Shown here one piece after another: positions 7,077 to 14,691 of a DNA stretch of 33,034 nucleotides (its first letter is position 1; every line of letters starts with the position of its first letter). The stretch lies in the NCBI GenBank assembly GCA_030614785.1, contig JAUWTJ010000045.1:1-33034 (forward strand), given 5' to 3'. This stretch comes from Alphaproteobacteria bacterium (GTDB lineage: Bacteria; Pseudomonadota; Alphaproteobacteria; M2410). The notes below the pieces were generated by a model. It was not told where the DNA came from, ran no database searches, and saw only the letters and a program-made list of their open reading frames with translations. A program made the position numbers and the translations under genes.

Positions 7077-8936
7077 ATGGTCCAGCCTCAGCATCAAAAG
7101 ACATCCCCAAAACCGGTCATCTGGCTGCAGGATCGTATTGGCGGGAAAATTCGCCGCAAGCATTTCCGCGGCTTTGAGGGTGAGATCCGCTGCGACGATC
7201 CACAAACCTTTGCTGACACGGCCCGCGAAGTAGAACGGTTGCGATCTGAAGGCAAGCATCTTGCCGGCTTCATTTCCTATGAGGCAGGCTATCTCACCGA
7301 AGACAGCCTTGCCCGGCTTCTGCCAGAAGCGCGTGATGTCCCCCTGGTCTGGATGGGCGTTTTTGACACGGTTGAGGAAGAAATCGTCGCACCGCGCTCG
7401 TCAAATCCGCCAGCCGGACAACCAGCCAGGCAACAAGTGAGCGCCATCGAAACTCTTGAGGCAGAACTCACCCGCAAGGACTACACCGGCGCGATCCACC
7501 GCACCCTCGACTACATCAAGGCAGGCGACATCTATCAGGCAAATTTCACGTACCGCTCTTCTTTTAACTGGTCCGGTGACCCGCTTGATCTCTTCGAGAG
7601 TTTAACAGCAACCCAGCCCGTCCCCTATGCCGCTTACATCGACACCGGCCAGGAAGTCATCCTTTCCCTGTCACCGGAACTCTTCTTCGATATTTCGAAT
7701 GGCATCATCAGCACACGTCCCATGAAGGGCACGGCACGGCGGGGGCGCACGACCGAAGAGGATAGTCGCCTTGCCGACGCCCTGGCGCGCGATCCCAAGG
7801 AACGCGCCGAAAATCTCATGATTCTCGACCTGATGCGCAACGACCTGTCCCGCATCACCGCGCCCGGCAGCGTCAAGGTACCCGAACGGTTCACCGTCGA
7901 GCGCTATCGCACGGTACATCAAATGACCTCCAGTGTTGAAGCGCGCCTCCAGCCCGGCACAGATTTCCCCGCGCTACTGGGGGCCCTGTTCCCATGCGGG
8001 TCCATAACAGGCGCACCCAAGGTACGCGCCATGGAAATCATCTCCGAGCTCGAGCACAGCCCGCGCGGGGTCTATACCGGCGCAATCGGCCATCTGGATC
8101 CCGGCGGAGACGCCGCATTCAATGTCGCCATCCGCACCTTGACCCTGAAACCTCGAGATGAGACCAGGCAAGAATGGCGCGGCAGTGTCGGGGTTGGCGG
8201 CGGCATCGTCTACGACTCCACGCCCGAACGGGAATTTGAAGAATGCCAGATCAAGATTGCTTTCCTGGACAGGCCCAACAAAGAGCCCGTCCAGCTTATC
8301 GAAACCATGAAAGCCGAGGCCGGTGATATATTTCTTTTGCGCGAACATCTTGCCCGCCTCGAAGATTCCGCCCGCTATTTCGACTTTCCCTGCGCGACCG
8401 AAACCATAAGAGACTCTATTGAAGCCAGAGCCGCGTCGCTTGGTGCGGGGCCCTGGCGCCTGCGCCTTCTGCTCAGCGCCGACGGTTCTTTCGATTTCAC
8501 CGACGCGCCCCTGGAGGCCCGCCAGGCACCGCTGCGCTTTACCATCGCATCAACGCGAGTCTCCTCGGATGACCTGTTCCTCTTCCACAAAACCACTCGC
8601 CGCGCCCTCTTTGACGAAACCCTGACAGCCGAGGCCGCCCGCTGCGGTGCCGATGAAGTGCTTTTCCTCAATGAACGCGGCGAGCTGACGGAAGGCTCAA
8701 GATCCAACATCTTCCTTCGCAAGGATGGTGTCCTCCTCACGCCGCCGCTGGCGAGCGGCTGCCTGCCGGGAACCTTGCGTGCCCATCTGCTTGCCAATCC
8801 GGGTACTCAAATTGTCGAGCAGGTACTAACCCTCGCAGACCTCGACGCAGCCGATGAAATCCTCTTCGGCAACTCCCTCCGCGGTCTCGAAAGCGCAAGT
8901 CTCCTCTCTGAGGATTTGCGTCTTGCCGGGGAATAG
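7077..8936 (+). CDS. pabB: Aminodeoxychorismate synthase I / aminodeoxychorismate lyase fusion (PabB-PabC)
   Basis: A 619-residue fusion. Residues 1-395 are a chorismate-binding domain: AGDIYQANF (149-157), SPELFF, PMKGT (216-220), and the FPCGSITGAPKVRAMEII block (306-322). The Lys of P-x-KGT is characteristic of aminodeoxychorismate synthase; anthranilate synthases have Ala there. Residues from about 405 are a class IV aminotransferase fold (IETMKAEAGDIFLLREHLAR), with probable PLP lysine Lys505 in HKTTRR and ELTEGSRSNIF. Together the domains make p-aminobenzoate for folate; the glutaminase PabA is not in the window. The frame stays open 693 bases upstream across hsp20. The ATG at 7077 is chosen because homologous sequence begins soon after it, although its ribosome-binding site is weak (AGGAA about 16 bases upstream). 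Confidence 0.93.
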   Translation: MVQPQHQKTSPKPVIWLQDRIGGKIRRKHFRGFEGEIRCDDPQTFADTAREVERLRSEGKHLAGFISYEAGYLTEDSLARLLPEARDVPLVWMGVFDTVEEEIVAPRSSNPPAGQPARQQVSAIETLEAELTRKDYTGAIHRTLDYIKAGDIYQANFTYRSSFNWSGDPLDLFESLTATQPVPYAAYIDTGQEVILSLSPELFFDISNGIISTRPMKGTARRGRTTEEDSRLADALARDPKERAENLMILDLMRNDLSRITAPGSVKVPERFTVERYRTVHQMTSSVEARLQPGTDFPALLGALFPCGSITGAPKVRAMEIISELEHSPRGVYTGAIGHLDPGGDAAFNVAIRTLTLKPRDETRQEWRGSVGVGGGIVYDSTPEREFEECQIKIAFLDRPNKEPVQLIETMKAEAGDIFLLREHLARLEDSARYFDFPCATETIRDSIEARAASLGAGPWRLRLLLSADGSFDFTDAPLEARQAPLRFTIASTRVSSDDLFLFHKTTRRALFDETLTAEAARCGADEVLFLNERGELTEGSRSNIFLRKDGVLLTPPLASGCLPGTLRAHLLANPGTQIVEQVLTLADLDAADEILFGNSLRGLESASLLSEDLRLAGE

Positions 8937-9041
8937 GTCGGTGAGCAGGAATCATTGGGGCTGAGACGGGCAGCCTCGTCAATCCACGTGCCGGGCCGGG
9001 CACAGTCATAAAAAGCCGTTTCCCTCATACCCTCCCGCCCG

Positions 9042-9085
9042 TACCTTCAAGCGCTACAGTTTATGAACTTGACCCCTTGAAGGTA
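9042..9085. promoter_or_regulatory. Perfect 10-bp inverted repeat in cysK-fusion promoter region
   Basis: TACCTTCAAG (9042-9051) and its exact reverse complement CTTGAAGGTA (9076-9085) are separated by 24 bases. The right arm runs into a -10-like TATACT (9084-9089), but the base pairs 17 upstream (TTATGA) make a poor -35. This could be an operator pair for an activator or repressor, or a hairpin in a longer transcript. The regulator is not identified. Confidence 0.5.
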
Positions 9086-9172
9086 TACTGAAACCATTCC
9101 AGATAGTGTCCGGGCAGGAGTCAAACCCGATCAGCCCGGACAACAACACGACGACAACATCAGGAGATCACC

Positions 9173-10660
9173 ATGGCGACCTATGCCAATATTCTCAAAA
9201 CCGTCGGAAATACGCCGATTGTCAAAATCAACAAGCTCGCCCCGGATCATGTCGACCTCTACGTCAAGGTCGAGGCGTTCAATCCTCTGGGTTCCGTCAA
9301 GGATCGGCTCGCCCTCGGAGTTATCGAGGCAGCTGAAAAGGATGGCTCGCTGAAGCCTGGCCAGACAGTCGTTGAAGCCACCAGCGGCAACACCGGCATT
9401 GGCCTTGCCATGGTCTGCGCCCAGAAGGGTTACCCCCTCGTCGTCACCATGGCGGAAAGCTTCAGTGTCGAGCGCCGCCGCCTGATGCGTTATCTCGGGG
9501 CCCAGGTTGTCCTGACCCCCGCGGCGCAAAAAGGCACCGGCATGCTCAACAAGGCCAAAGAGCTGGCCGACAAACATGGCTGGTTCCTGACCCGCCAGTT
9601 TGAAAATGAAGCCAACGCCGATATCCATTCCAGCACCACGGCGCCTGAAATTCTTGCCGACTTCGAAGGCAAACGCCTCGACTATTGGGTCACAGGCTTT
9701 GGCTCCGGCGGCACGCTCAAGGGTGTTGCACGCGCGCTCAAGGCAGCCAGGCCCGACATCAAGATCGTCGCCACGGAACCGGAAAATTCGGTGCTGCTTA
9801 ACTCCGGCATCATTCAGGCCAACAATGACGACGGCTCGCCAGCAGAGAGCCATCCAGGCTTCAGGCCACACCTCATGCAGGGCTGGTCACCGGACTTTGT
9901 TTCCAAGCTCGCGAAGGATGCTCTGGATGCGGACCTGATCGATGAATTCATGCCGGTCAACGGCGAAGAATCCCTGCAACTGGCAAAGGCGCTGGCGCAG
10001 CAGGAAGGCATTTTTTGCGGCATCACCAGCGGCGCAACCTTTGCCGGTGCGCTTCAGATAGCCAACAAGGCACCCAAAGGATCCGTCATCGTCTGTATGC
10101 TGCCCGATACTGGCGAGCGCTACCTGACGACCCAGCTGTTTGATGGCATTGAAACAAACATGTCCGATCAGGAAGTAATTATTTCCAAATCGACCCCGGG
10201 GTATCGTTTTGATATCTCGGCACCTGCCGCACCTGCGGGTGACACACCGCCTGCACCGGCGGCAAAGGCTGAAGCGATTTCCTTTGTCGACGAAGTCGTT
10301 GGCGACGCCAAAGAACCGGTCGTTCTTTTTGCCCTGGAATGGTGTGAATTCTGCTGGTCGGTGCGCAAGATGTTTGCTGAAACCGGTATCGCCTATCGCT
10401 CCATCGATCTTGATTCTGTCGAGTATCAAAAGGACAATTGGGGCGGCGACATTCGCGGCGCTCTGCTTGAGAGACTTGGTTCTCCCACCATCCCGCAAAT
10501 CTTTGTCGGCGGCGAATATATCGGCGGCGCCACAGAGACCTTCGACGCGTTCAATGACGGCGGTCTGCAAAAATTGCTTGAAAAAAATGCCGTGACCTAC
10601 GACAAGAGCAAGGACCTGGACGCTTGGTCCTTCCTGCCAAAATGGCTGGTTCCGCGATAG
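9173..10660 (+). CDS. Cysteine synthase-glutaredoxin fusion protein
   Basis: A 495-residue two-domain protein. Residues 1-335 are a fold-type II PLP enzyme of the O-acetylserine sulfhydrylase family: PLP lysine Lys43 in GSVKDR, substrate loop TSGNTG (70-75), phosphate loop GFGSGGT (175-181), Ser286 in GITSGAT, and the PDTGERYLTT ending. A Pro/Ala linker (about 350-367) leads to a glutaredoxin domain (about 368-472) with active site CEFC (391-394), cis-Pro TIPQIFVGG (439-447) and GGATET. It should make cysteine from O-acetylserine and sulfide. The attached glutaredoxin may reduce the enzyme, its product or a sulfur donor; that is inference. A clear GGAG ribosome-binding site (AGGAG) precedes the ATG. 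A PLP decarboxylase follows after 28 bases. Confidence 0.93.
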   Translation: MATYANILKTVGNTPIVKINKLAPDHVDLYVKVEAFNPLGSVKDRLALGVIEAAEKDGSLKPGQTVVEATSGNTGIGLAMVCAQKGYPLVVTMAESFSVERRRLMRYLGAQVVLTPAAQKGTGMLNKAKELADKHGWFLTRQFENEANADIHSSTTAPEILADFEGKRLDYWVTGFGSGGTLKGVARALKAARPDIKIVATEPENSVLLNSGIIQANNDDGSPAESHPGFRPHLMQGWSPDFVSKLAKDALDADLIDEFMPVNGEESLQLAKALAQQEGIFCGITSGATFAGALQIANKAPKGSVIVCMLPDTGERYLTTQLFDGIETNMSDQEVIISKSTPGYRFDISAPAAPAGDTPPAPAAKAEAISFVDEVVGDAKEPVVLFALEWCEFCWSVRKMFAETGIAYRSIDLDSVEYQKDNWGGDIRGALLERLGSPTIPQIFVGGEYIGGATETFDAFNDGGLQKLLEKNAVTYDKSKDLDAWSFLPKWLVPR

Positions 10661-10688
10661 AGCAACCCTTCAAGTGTGAGTAAGGACT

Positions 10689-12113
10689 ATGACCAGTCAA
10701 AATGAGTTCAGGGCCGCGGCGATGCGGGCATTGGAAAAGGCCGTCACCTGGCGCGAGGATGGCCCCAAACTTCCAGCCATCCCGACCGCGACCGCGCAAG
10801 AGCTGCGCGCTCTGTTTGATATCGGCCTGCCGGATGATGGCAGAGACGGCGTCGAGGTGATCGAAGATCTCGCGGCAGCTGCCGAGAGGGGACTTGTGAA
10901 CAACACCCACGCCAATTTCTACGCCTGGGTCCAGGGAAGCTCTCACCCTGTCGGCGTCGCGGCAGACTATCTGACCTCTGCCTGGGGGCAGAACGCCGGC
11001 ATTTATCAGACGGCCCCGGCTGCCGCGATTGCCGAGGAGATCGCCGCCAAATGGCTTCTGGAACTGCTTCACCTGCCTGAAACATCCTCGGTTGCCTTTG
11101 CCACCGGCGCGACCATGGCCAGCTTTATCTGTCTCTCCGCCGCCCGCAGCGAAGTTCTGAAACGCGCCGGTTACGACCTTGAGGAAGACGGCCTGATCGG
11201 CGCGCCGCAGATCCATCTCTTTCTCGGTGAAGAGGCTCATGCCACCATCCATGCTGATCTGCGCTATCTTGGCTTTGGACGCAAAAACCTGATCCGCGTC
11301 CGCTGCGATGAGGAAGGCCGGATGATAGCGTCCGATCTTGCAGAAAAAATGGCGCTCCACGCCGGGCCGAAGATCGTCGTTGTCCAGGCTGGTCACATTA
11401 ATTCCGGCGCCTTTGATCCCTTCACGGAAATTATGCCCGTCGCCAGACATCATGGCGCGTGGGTCCATGTCGACGGCGCCTTCGGCCTTTGGGCGCGGAC
11501 GGTGCCGCAGCTCGCGCATTATGGCGCAGGTCTGGAAGAAGCAGACTCCTGGACCGTCGACGGTCACAAATGGCTGCAGGTGCCTTACGACTCAGGTTTT
11601 GCCATCATCAAAAATGAAGAGGCGCATCTGCGCGCCATGGGCATTTCCGCAAGCTACATCGCAGGGCGCCCCGAAGATGGACGCCACCCGTCTTACTATG
11701 TCCCTGAACTGTCGCGCCGGGCGCGCGGCTTTGCCGTCTGGGCCGTCCTCCAGACCCTGGGCCGCAAGGGTGTGGAGGAAATGATCGCGCGCCACTGTCA
11801 TTGCGCCCGCCACCTCGAAGCCAGACTTAAAGACGTCCCCGGCATTCGCATCCTCAATGAGGTCGCCCTCAATCAACTCGCCATCGCCTTCGGTCAGGAT
11901 GAACCGCTTGAAACCCGCGACGCCATGACCAAAAAGGTAATCGAGAAGATCCGCGAGGAAAATCTGAACTTCGTTTTAGGCGCAAACTGGAGGGGCCAGG
12001 AAATCCTCAGAATTTCCATCATCTCCCGACAAACAGATACGAGAGATATAGACAGTCTGGCAGACTCTATTCTGGCGGCCTGGAAGGCGGTCGAGGCGGA
12101 AGGCCCCGTTTGA
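10689..12113 (+). CDS. Group II PLP-dependent amino acid decarboxylase
   Basis: A 474-residue protein of the pyridoxal-dependent decarboxylase family (glutamate/aromatic/cysteine-sulfinate type). The PLP lysine is Lys294 in SWTVDGHKWLQVPYDSGF, the cofactor aspartate is Asp262 in HVDGAFGLWA, and the ring-stacking histidine is probably His184 in EEAHATIH. NTHANFYAWVQGSSHPVG near residue 72 corresponds to the conserved substrate-side region. The substrate cannot be read from the sequence. Its position 28 bases behind the cysteine synthase fusion suggests co-transcription, and a sulfur amino acid or aspartate is a reasonable guess only. Confidence 0.9.
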   Translation: MTSQNEFRAAAMRALEKAVTWREDGPKLPAIPTATAQELRALFDIGLPDDGRDGVEVIEDLAAAAERGLVNNTHANFYAWVQGSSHPVGVAADYLTSAWGQNAGIYQTAPAAAIAEEIAAKWLLELLHLPETSSVAFATGATMASFICLSAARSEVLKRAGYDLEEDGLIGAPQIHLFLGEEAHATIHADLRYLGFGRKNLIRVRCDEEGRMIASDLAEKMALHAGPKIVVVQAGHINSGAFDPFTEIMPVARHHGAWVHVDGAFGLWARTVPQLAHYGAGLEEADSWTVDGHKWLQVPYDSGFAIIKNEEAHLRAMGISASYIAGRPEDGRHPSYYVPELSRRARGFAVWAVLQTLGRKGVEEMIARHCHCARHLEARLKDVPGIRILNEVALNQLAIAFGQDEPLETRDAMTKKVIEKIREENLNFVLGANWRGQEILRISIISRQTDTRDIDSLADSILAAWKAVEAEGPV

Positions 12114-12228
12114 GTAATCGCCCTGACCCTGTGAAAAATGCCTGATTTCAAGGGCTTTCACCGTCTTGCATCGCCGCGCCTCACCCCCTATTATGACAAA
12201 AGGTGGAAATGGATGCGGGGACAAGGCC

Positions 12229-13419
12229 ATGGGGTACCGGTCGTTTCGAGCAATACTCATAATCGCAATCGGCAGTTTCTGGTCAGCAAGCGCTGTTGCG
12301 CTTGATCTTGATGACCCCTGCCGGACATCTGAAATCCAGGACACAAAAACCGCCCTCTTTGAACCGGATCGCTACGCCTGGGATCTTTTCAGAGAGCTCA
12401 ATCATCCGGCACGGCTGTGGAGCAAATGCCCCGATCCGGCGAAAAATTTTGGTGACGATGGACCGGTTGTCTGGGAGACCTGGCGCAACATTGCAACCGA
12501 TGCCGAGCGCTCGGTATTTCTTCCACGTGCCGGACATCCCGGACCCTGGCGCACAGCATCACCGGATAAATTTGAGGTCGCAAGTCTGTTCGACAGCACA
12601 TCGCAACCAGTCGTCCGTACACTGGCAGATCTCATCGCGCCGGTGATCCAGCGCCGCTCCTCCCGAGACAGAGTAAAATTCTCTCACACTCTGTGGCGTC
12701 AGAGGCACAATGCGGTGGTCGCCAAAAATGCCAATGAGGATCGCGAGGGCACCGAGGTTCGCATCAACCGGGAAGCCTATCTCCATATTCGCGACAACGA
12801 GCTTTATAACCGCGACGTCTTGACAGCCCTTGCCGCCAAAGGCAGCGCGGCCAGCCTGGACCTGCCGCCCGAAACCAAGGAAATCAAGGCGCGCTGGCTG
12901 GAGATCGAAGAACAGGACAAACCGCGCTTCCACTGGGTCGAGTTCGAAAACGAGGATGGCACGCGCCAGACCTGGGGCCTCACCGCCCTCCATATTTCAA
13001 CCAAGGACCTGCCCAACTGGTTCTGGACCACCTTTGAACATGTCGACACCAAAGAAGACTGGGTCAACGACTCCATCGACGCATATTCCTGCCCCGATAA
13101 TCCGATCAATTGCGACGCGGTGCCCGATGAAATCAAGGGCACCAAATGGGAGAATTACCGCCTCAGAGGAACCCAGGTTAATTTCGTCGACTCCCTCGGC
13201 AAGGATACCCTGCTCGCCAACGCGCAGATCGAGGTCAACGTAGAGCGCCAGTCCTCCTGCATCACCTGTCATGCGGAAGCGGCCATGGAGCCCGATGGGA
13301 ATCACCGGGTCCCCTCAGATGCCTACCTCGGCGTCCCCAAGGCCGACAAGCTCGACAATCTCATGCAGATGGATTTCATGTTCGCCTTCGAGCGCGCAAG
13401 TTCGCCGTCCGACGACTAG
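12229..13419 (+). CDS. Exported monoheme cytochrome-like protein of unknown function
   Basis: A 396-residue protein. The ATG at 12229 was preferred over earlier in-frame ATGs because a signal peptide follows directly (YRSFRAILIIAIGSFWSASA, cut near AVA-LD) and GGGGACAAGG lies just upstream. A single heme-c motif CITCH occurs late in the protein (344-348). Other notable segments are YAWDLFRELNHPA, VVWETWRN and LTALHISTKDLPNWFWTTFE, rich in Trp and Phe. The heme would face the periplasm; an axial methionine could come from the Met-rich end (NLMQMDFMF). I recognise the pattern as a recurring proteobacterial family but cannot name a function. It lies 115 bases behind the decarboxylase, so operon membership is uncertain. 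Confidence 0.8.
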   Translation: MGYRSFRAILIIAIGSFWSASAVALDLDDPCRTSEIQDTKTALFEPDRYAWDLFRELNHPARLWSKCPDPAKNFGDDGPVVWETWRNIATDAERSVFLPRAGHPGPWRTASPDKFEVASLFDSTSQPVVRTLADLIAPVIQRRSSRDRVKFSHTLWRQRHNAVVAKNANEDREGTEVRINREAYLHIRDNELYNRDVLTALAAKGSAASLDLPPETKEIKARWLEIEEQDKPRFHWVEFENEDGTRQTWGLTALHISTKDLPNWFWTTFEHVDTKEDWVNDSIDAYSCPDNPINCDAVPDEIKGTKWENYRLRGTQVNFVDSLGKDTLLANAQIEVNVERQSSCITCHAEAAMEPDGNHRVPSDAYLGVPKADKLDNLMQMDFMFAFERASSPSDD

Positions 13420-13436
13420 ACACGTCGGCAAAACGC

Positions 13437-14519
13437 CTAAAGCAAATCCCGCTCTTCAATCTCATTTGACCCTTCAGGCAGGCTCAACATAAAACCGTCC
13501 GTACCGATCTTGATCGATCCGTCAAACCGCTCCAGGGCATCTCCGAGAAAGAGTTTGTCGAAAAAGCGCGGCAGCGGCGGGACGATGTGATAGAGCAGAA
13601 GGTAGTCGACCCCCGCGTCCGCCGCAATGTCCGCCGCCTGTTCCGGGCTGGTGTGATAATTCAGAATATCATGCATGATTTTCGCCGTGCCTTTGGCCCC
13701 GAGGGTGCGCGCCCTCGCCTCAAAGCGCTCGATTATGACCGGCTGCAGGGCTTCATGCACCAGTACATCAGCGCCCTTCGCCATCGCCGTAACATTGGGC
13801 GAAGGTGATGTATCGCCGCTGATGACGACAGAGCGGCCCTTGTAGTCGAACCGGTAGCCCACCGCCGGCGATATGGGTGCATGGTCGACGTTGAACGCCG
13901 TGACCGTCAGACCATTGGCTTCAAGAATAACCTGAGAGGCCATCGGGTCGCTCCCCAGGTCATAGGGAACGGCGTGCCCGCCGTTGCCAGAAGGCGGCGC
14001 GATGCCTTCGCCATGATGAGCGGTCCGATAGAGCGCATCCAGCGCGTAGGCCTCACGCAAGCCGTTGATCACGCGTTCAACCCCTGAAGGTCCATAAACC
14101 GGTACCGGCTCTGTATGCCGGGCCTGGACCCAGCGGTTCATCATCAATTCACCCAGCCCGTCGATGTGGTCAGAATGAAAATGGCTGAGAAAAATCCCCT
14201 TGATAGCGCCCCTTGGCAAGCCCATGGACCCGAGGGTTCCCGGTGACCCGGCGCCGCTATCGACAATATAGAGCGCGTCCCCCGCAATGACGAAAACACA
14301 AGCCGCGCGGCGGTCCCGATTGGGAAACGGCCCCGCCGACCCGCACAGCCCGACGTGCAGCCCTTCGGGGAATTCTGCGATGATATCGCGCCCCATGTTC
14401 TGCTCAAGCTGCCGATCAATCAGCGCCATCGCGATCGGCTTTTGAAACGCCTTGACCCCGATGATGCAGGCGAGGCCCAGCCCCGCAACGCCCGCCAGAA
14501 CTCTCATACTGCGCTTCAT
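13437..14519 (-). CDS. Exported metallo-beta-lactamase-fold hydrolase
   Basis: A 360-residue protein. The start at 14519 follows a good ribosome-binding site (GAGAGG) and begins an N-terminal hydrophobic segment (VLAGVAGLGLACIIGVKAF), a signal peptide or anchor. The zinc motif is HFHSDH (113-118) in GIFLSHFHSDHIDGLGEL. Further metal ligands are probably in VISGDTSPSP, DVLVHEA and the late LLLYHIVPP. The layout resembles RNase Z/arylsulfatase (AtsA)-like members of the superfamily rather than beta-lactamases. The reaction is unknown. It is divergent from a sulfatase gene, with 172 bases between the start codons, so the two may share regulation and possibly a substrate route. Confidence 0.85.
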   Translation of the reverse strand: MKRSMRVLAGVAGLGLACIIGVKAFQKPIAMALIDRQLEQNMGRDIIAEFPEGLHVGLCGSAGPFPNRDRRAACVFVIAGDALYIVDSGAGSPGTLGSMGLPRGAIKGIFLSHFHSDHIDGLGELMMNRWVQARHTEPVPVYGPSGVERVINGLREAYALDALYRTAHHGEGIAPPSGNGGHAVPYDLGSDPMASQVILEANGLTVTAFNVDHAPISPAVGYRFDYKGRSVVISGDTSPSPNVTAMAKGADVLVHEALQPVIIERFEARARTLGAKGTAKIMHDILNYHTSPEQAADIAADAGVDYLLLYHIVPPLPRFFDKLFLGDALERFDGSIKIGTDGFMLSLPEGSNEIEERDLL

Positions 14520-14627
14520 TTCACACCTCTCAAAAGGGCTGTTCGCGACCGGTTCCCTTCCCGGTCTTTCTGCACAGGCCCGGAGACAATCGACGGTCGA
14601 CAGAACGAGACCACCGGGACTAATCTG

Positions 14628-14658
14628 TTGACTCAAGTCTATTGTTTTGGCGTTATGA
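14628..14658 (+). promoter_or_regulatory. Putative promoter for the sulfatase gene
   Basis: A -35 TTGACT (14628-14633) followed after 17-19 bases by a -10-like CGTTATGA (14651-14658). It lies just upstream of a perfect palindrome and 34 bases before the sulfatase ATG. The -10 is only a partial match. Confidence 0.45.
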
Positions 14659-14659
14659 G

Positions 14660-14676
14660 TGTCAATTGTTTTGACA
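14660..14676. promoter_or_regulatory. 17-bp perfect palindrome, probable operator
   Basis: TGTCAA-TTGTT-TTGACA: two exact 6-bp arms around a 5-bp centre. It sits directly after the likely -10 of the sulfatase promoter and before its ribosome-binding site (AGGAG at 14679-14683). That is where a repressor dimer of the TetR/MarR/GntR kind would block transcription. No such regulator gene lies in the window. The repeat could also form a weak hairpin in the leader. Confidence 0.55.
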
Positions 14677-14691
14677 GGCAGGAGTTGGTAT

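Noticed and set aside
9001-9110. Sigma-54 promoter for the cysteine synthase fusion
   Set aside because: No GG-N10-GC element with the TGGCAC/TTGCA context was found; TTGACC and TATACT are only 9 bases apart and so do not form a sigma-70 pair either.
10551-11567. 338-codon open frame on the - strand opposite the decarboxylase
   Set aside because: It is antisense to a clear PLP decarboxylase and the end of the cysteine synthase fusion, with no motif of its own.
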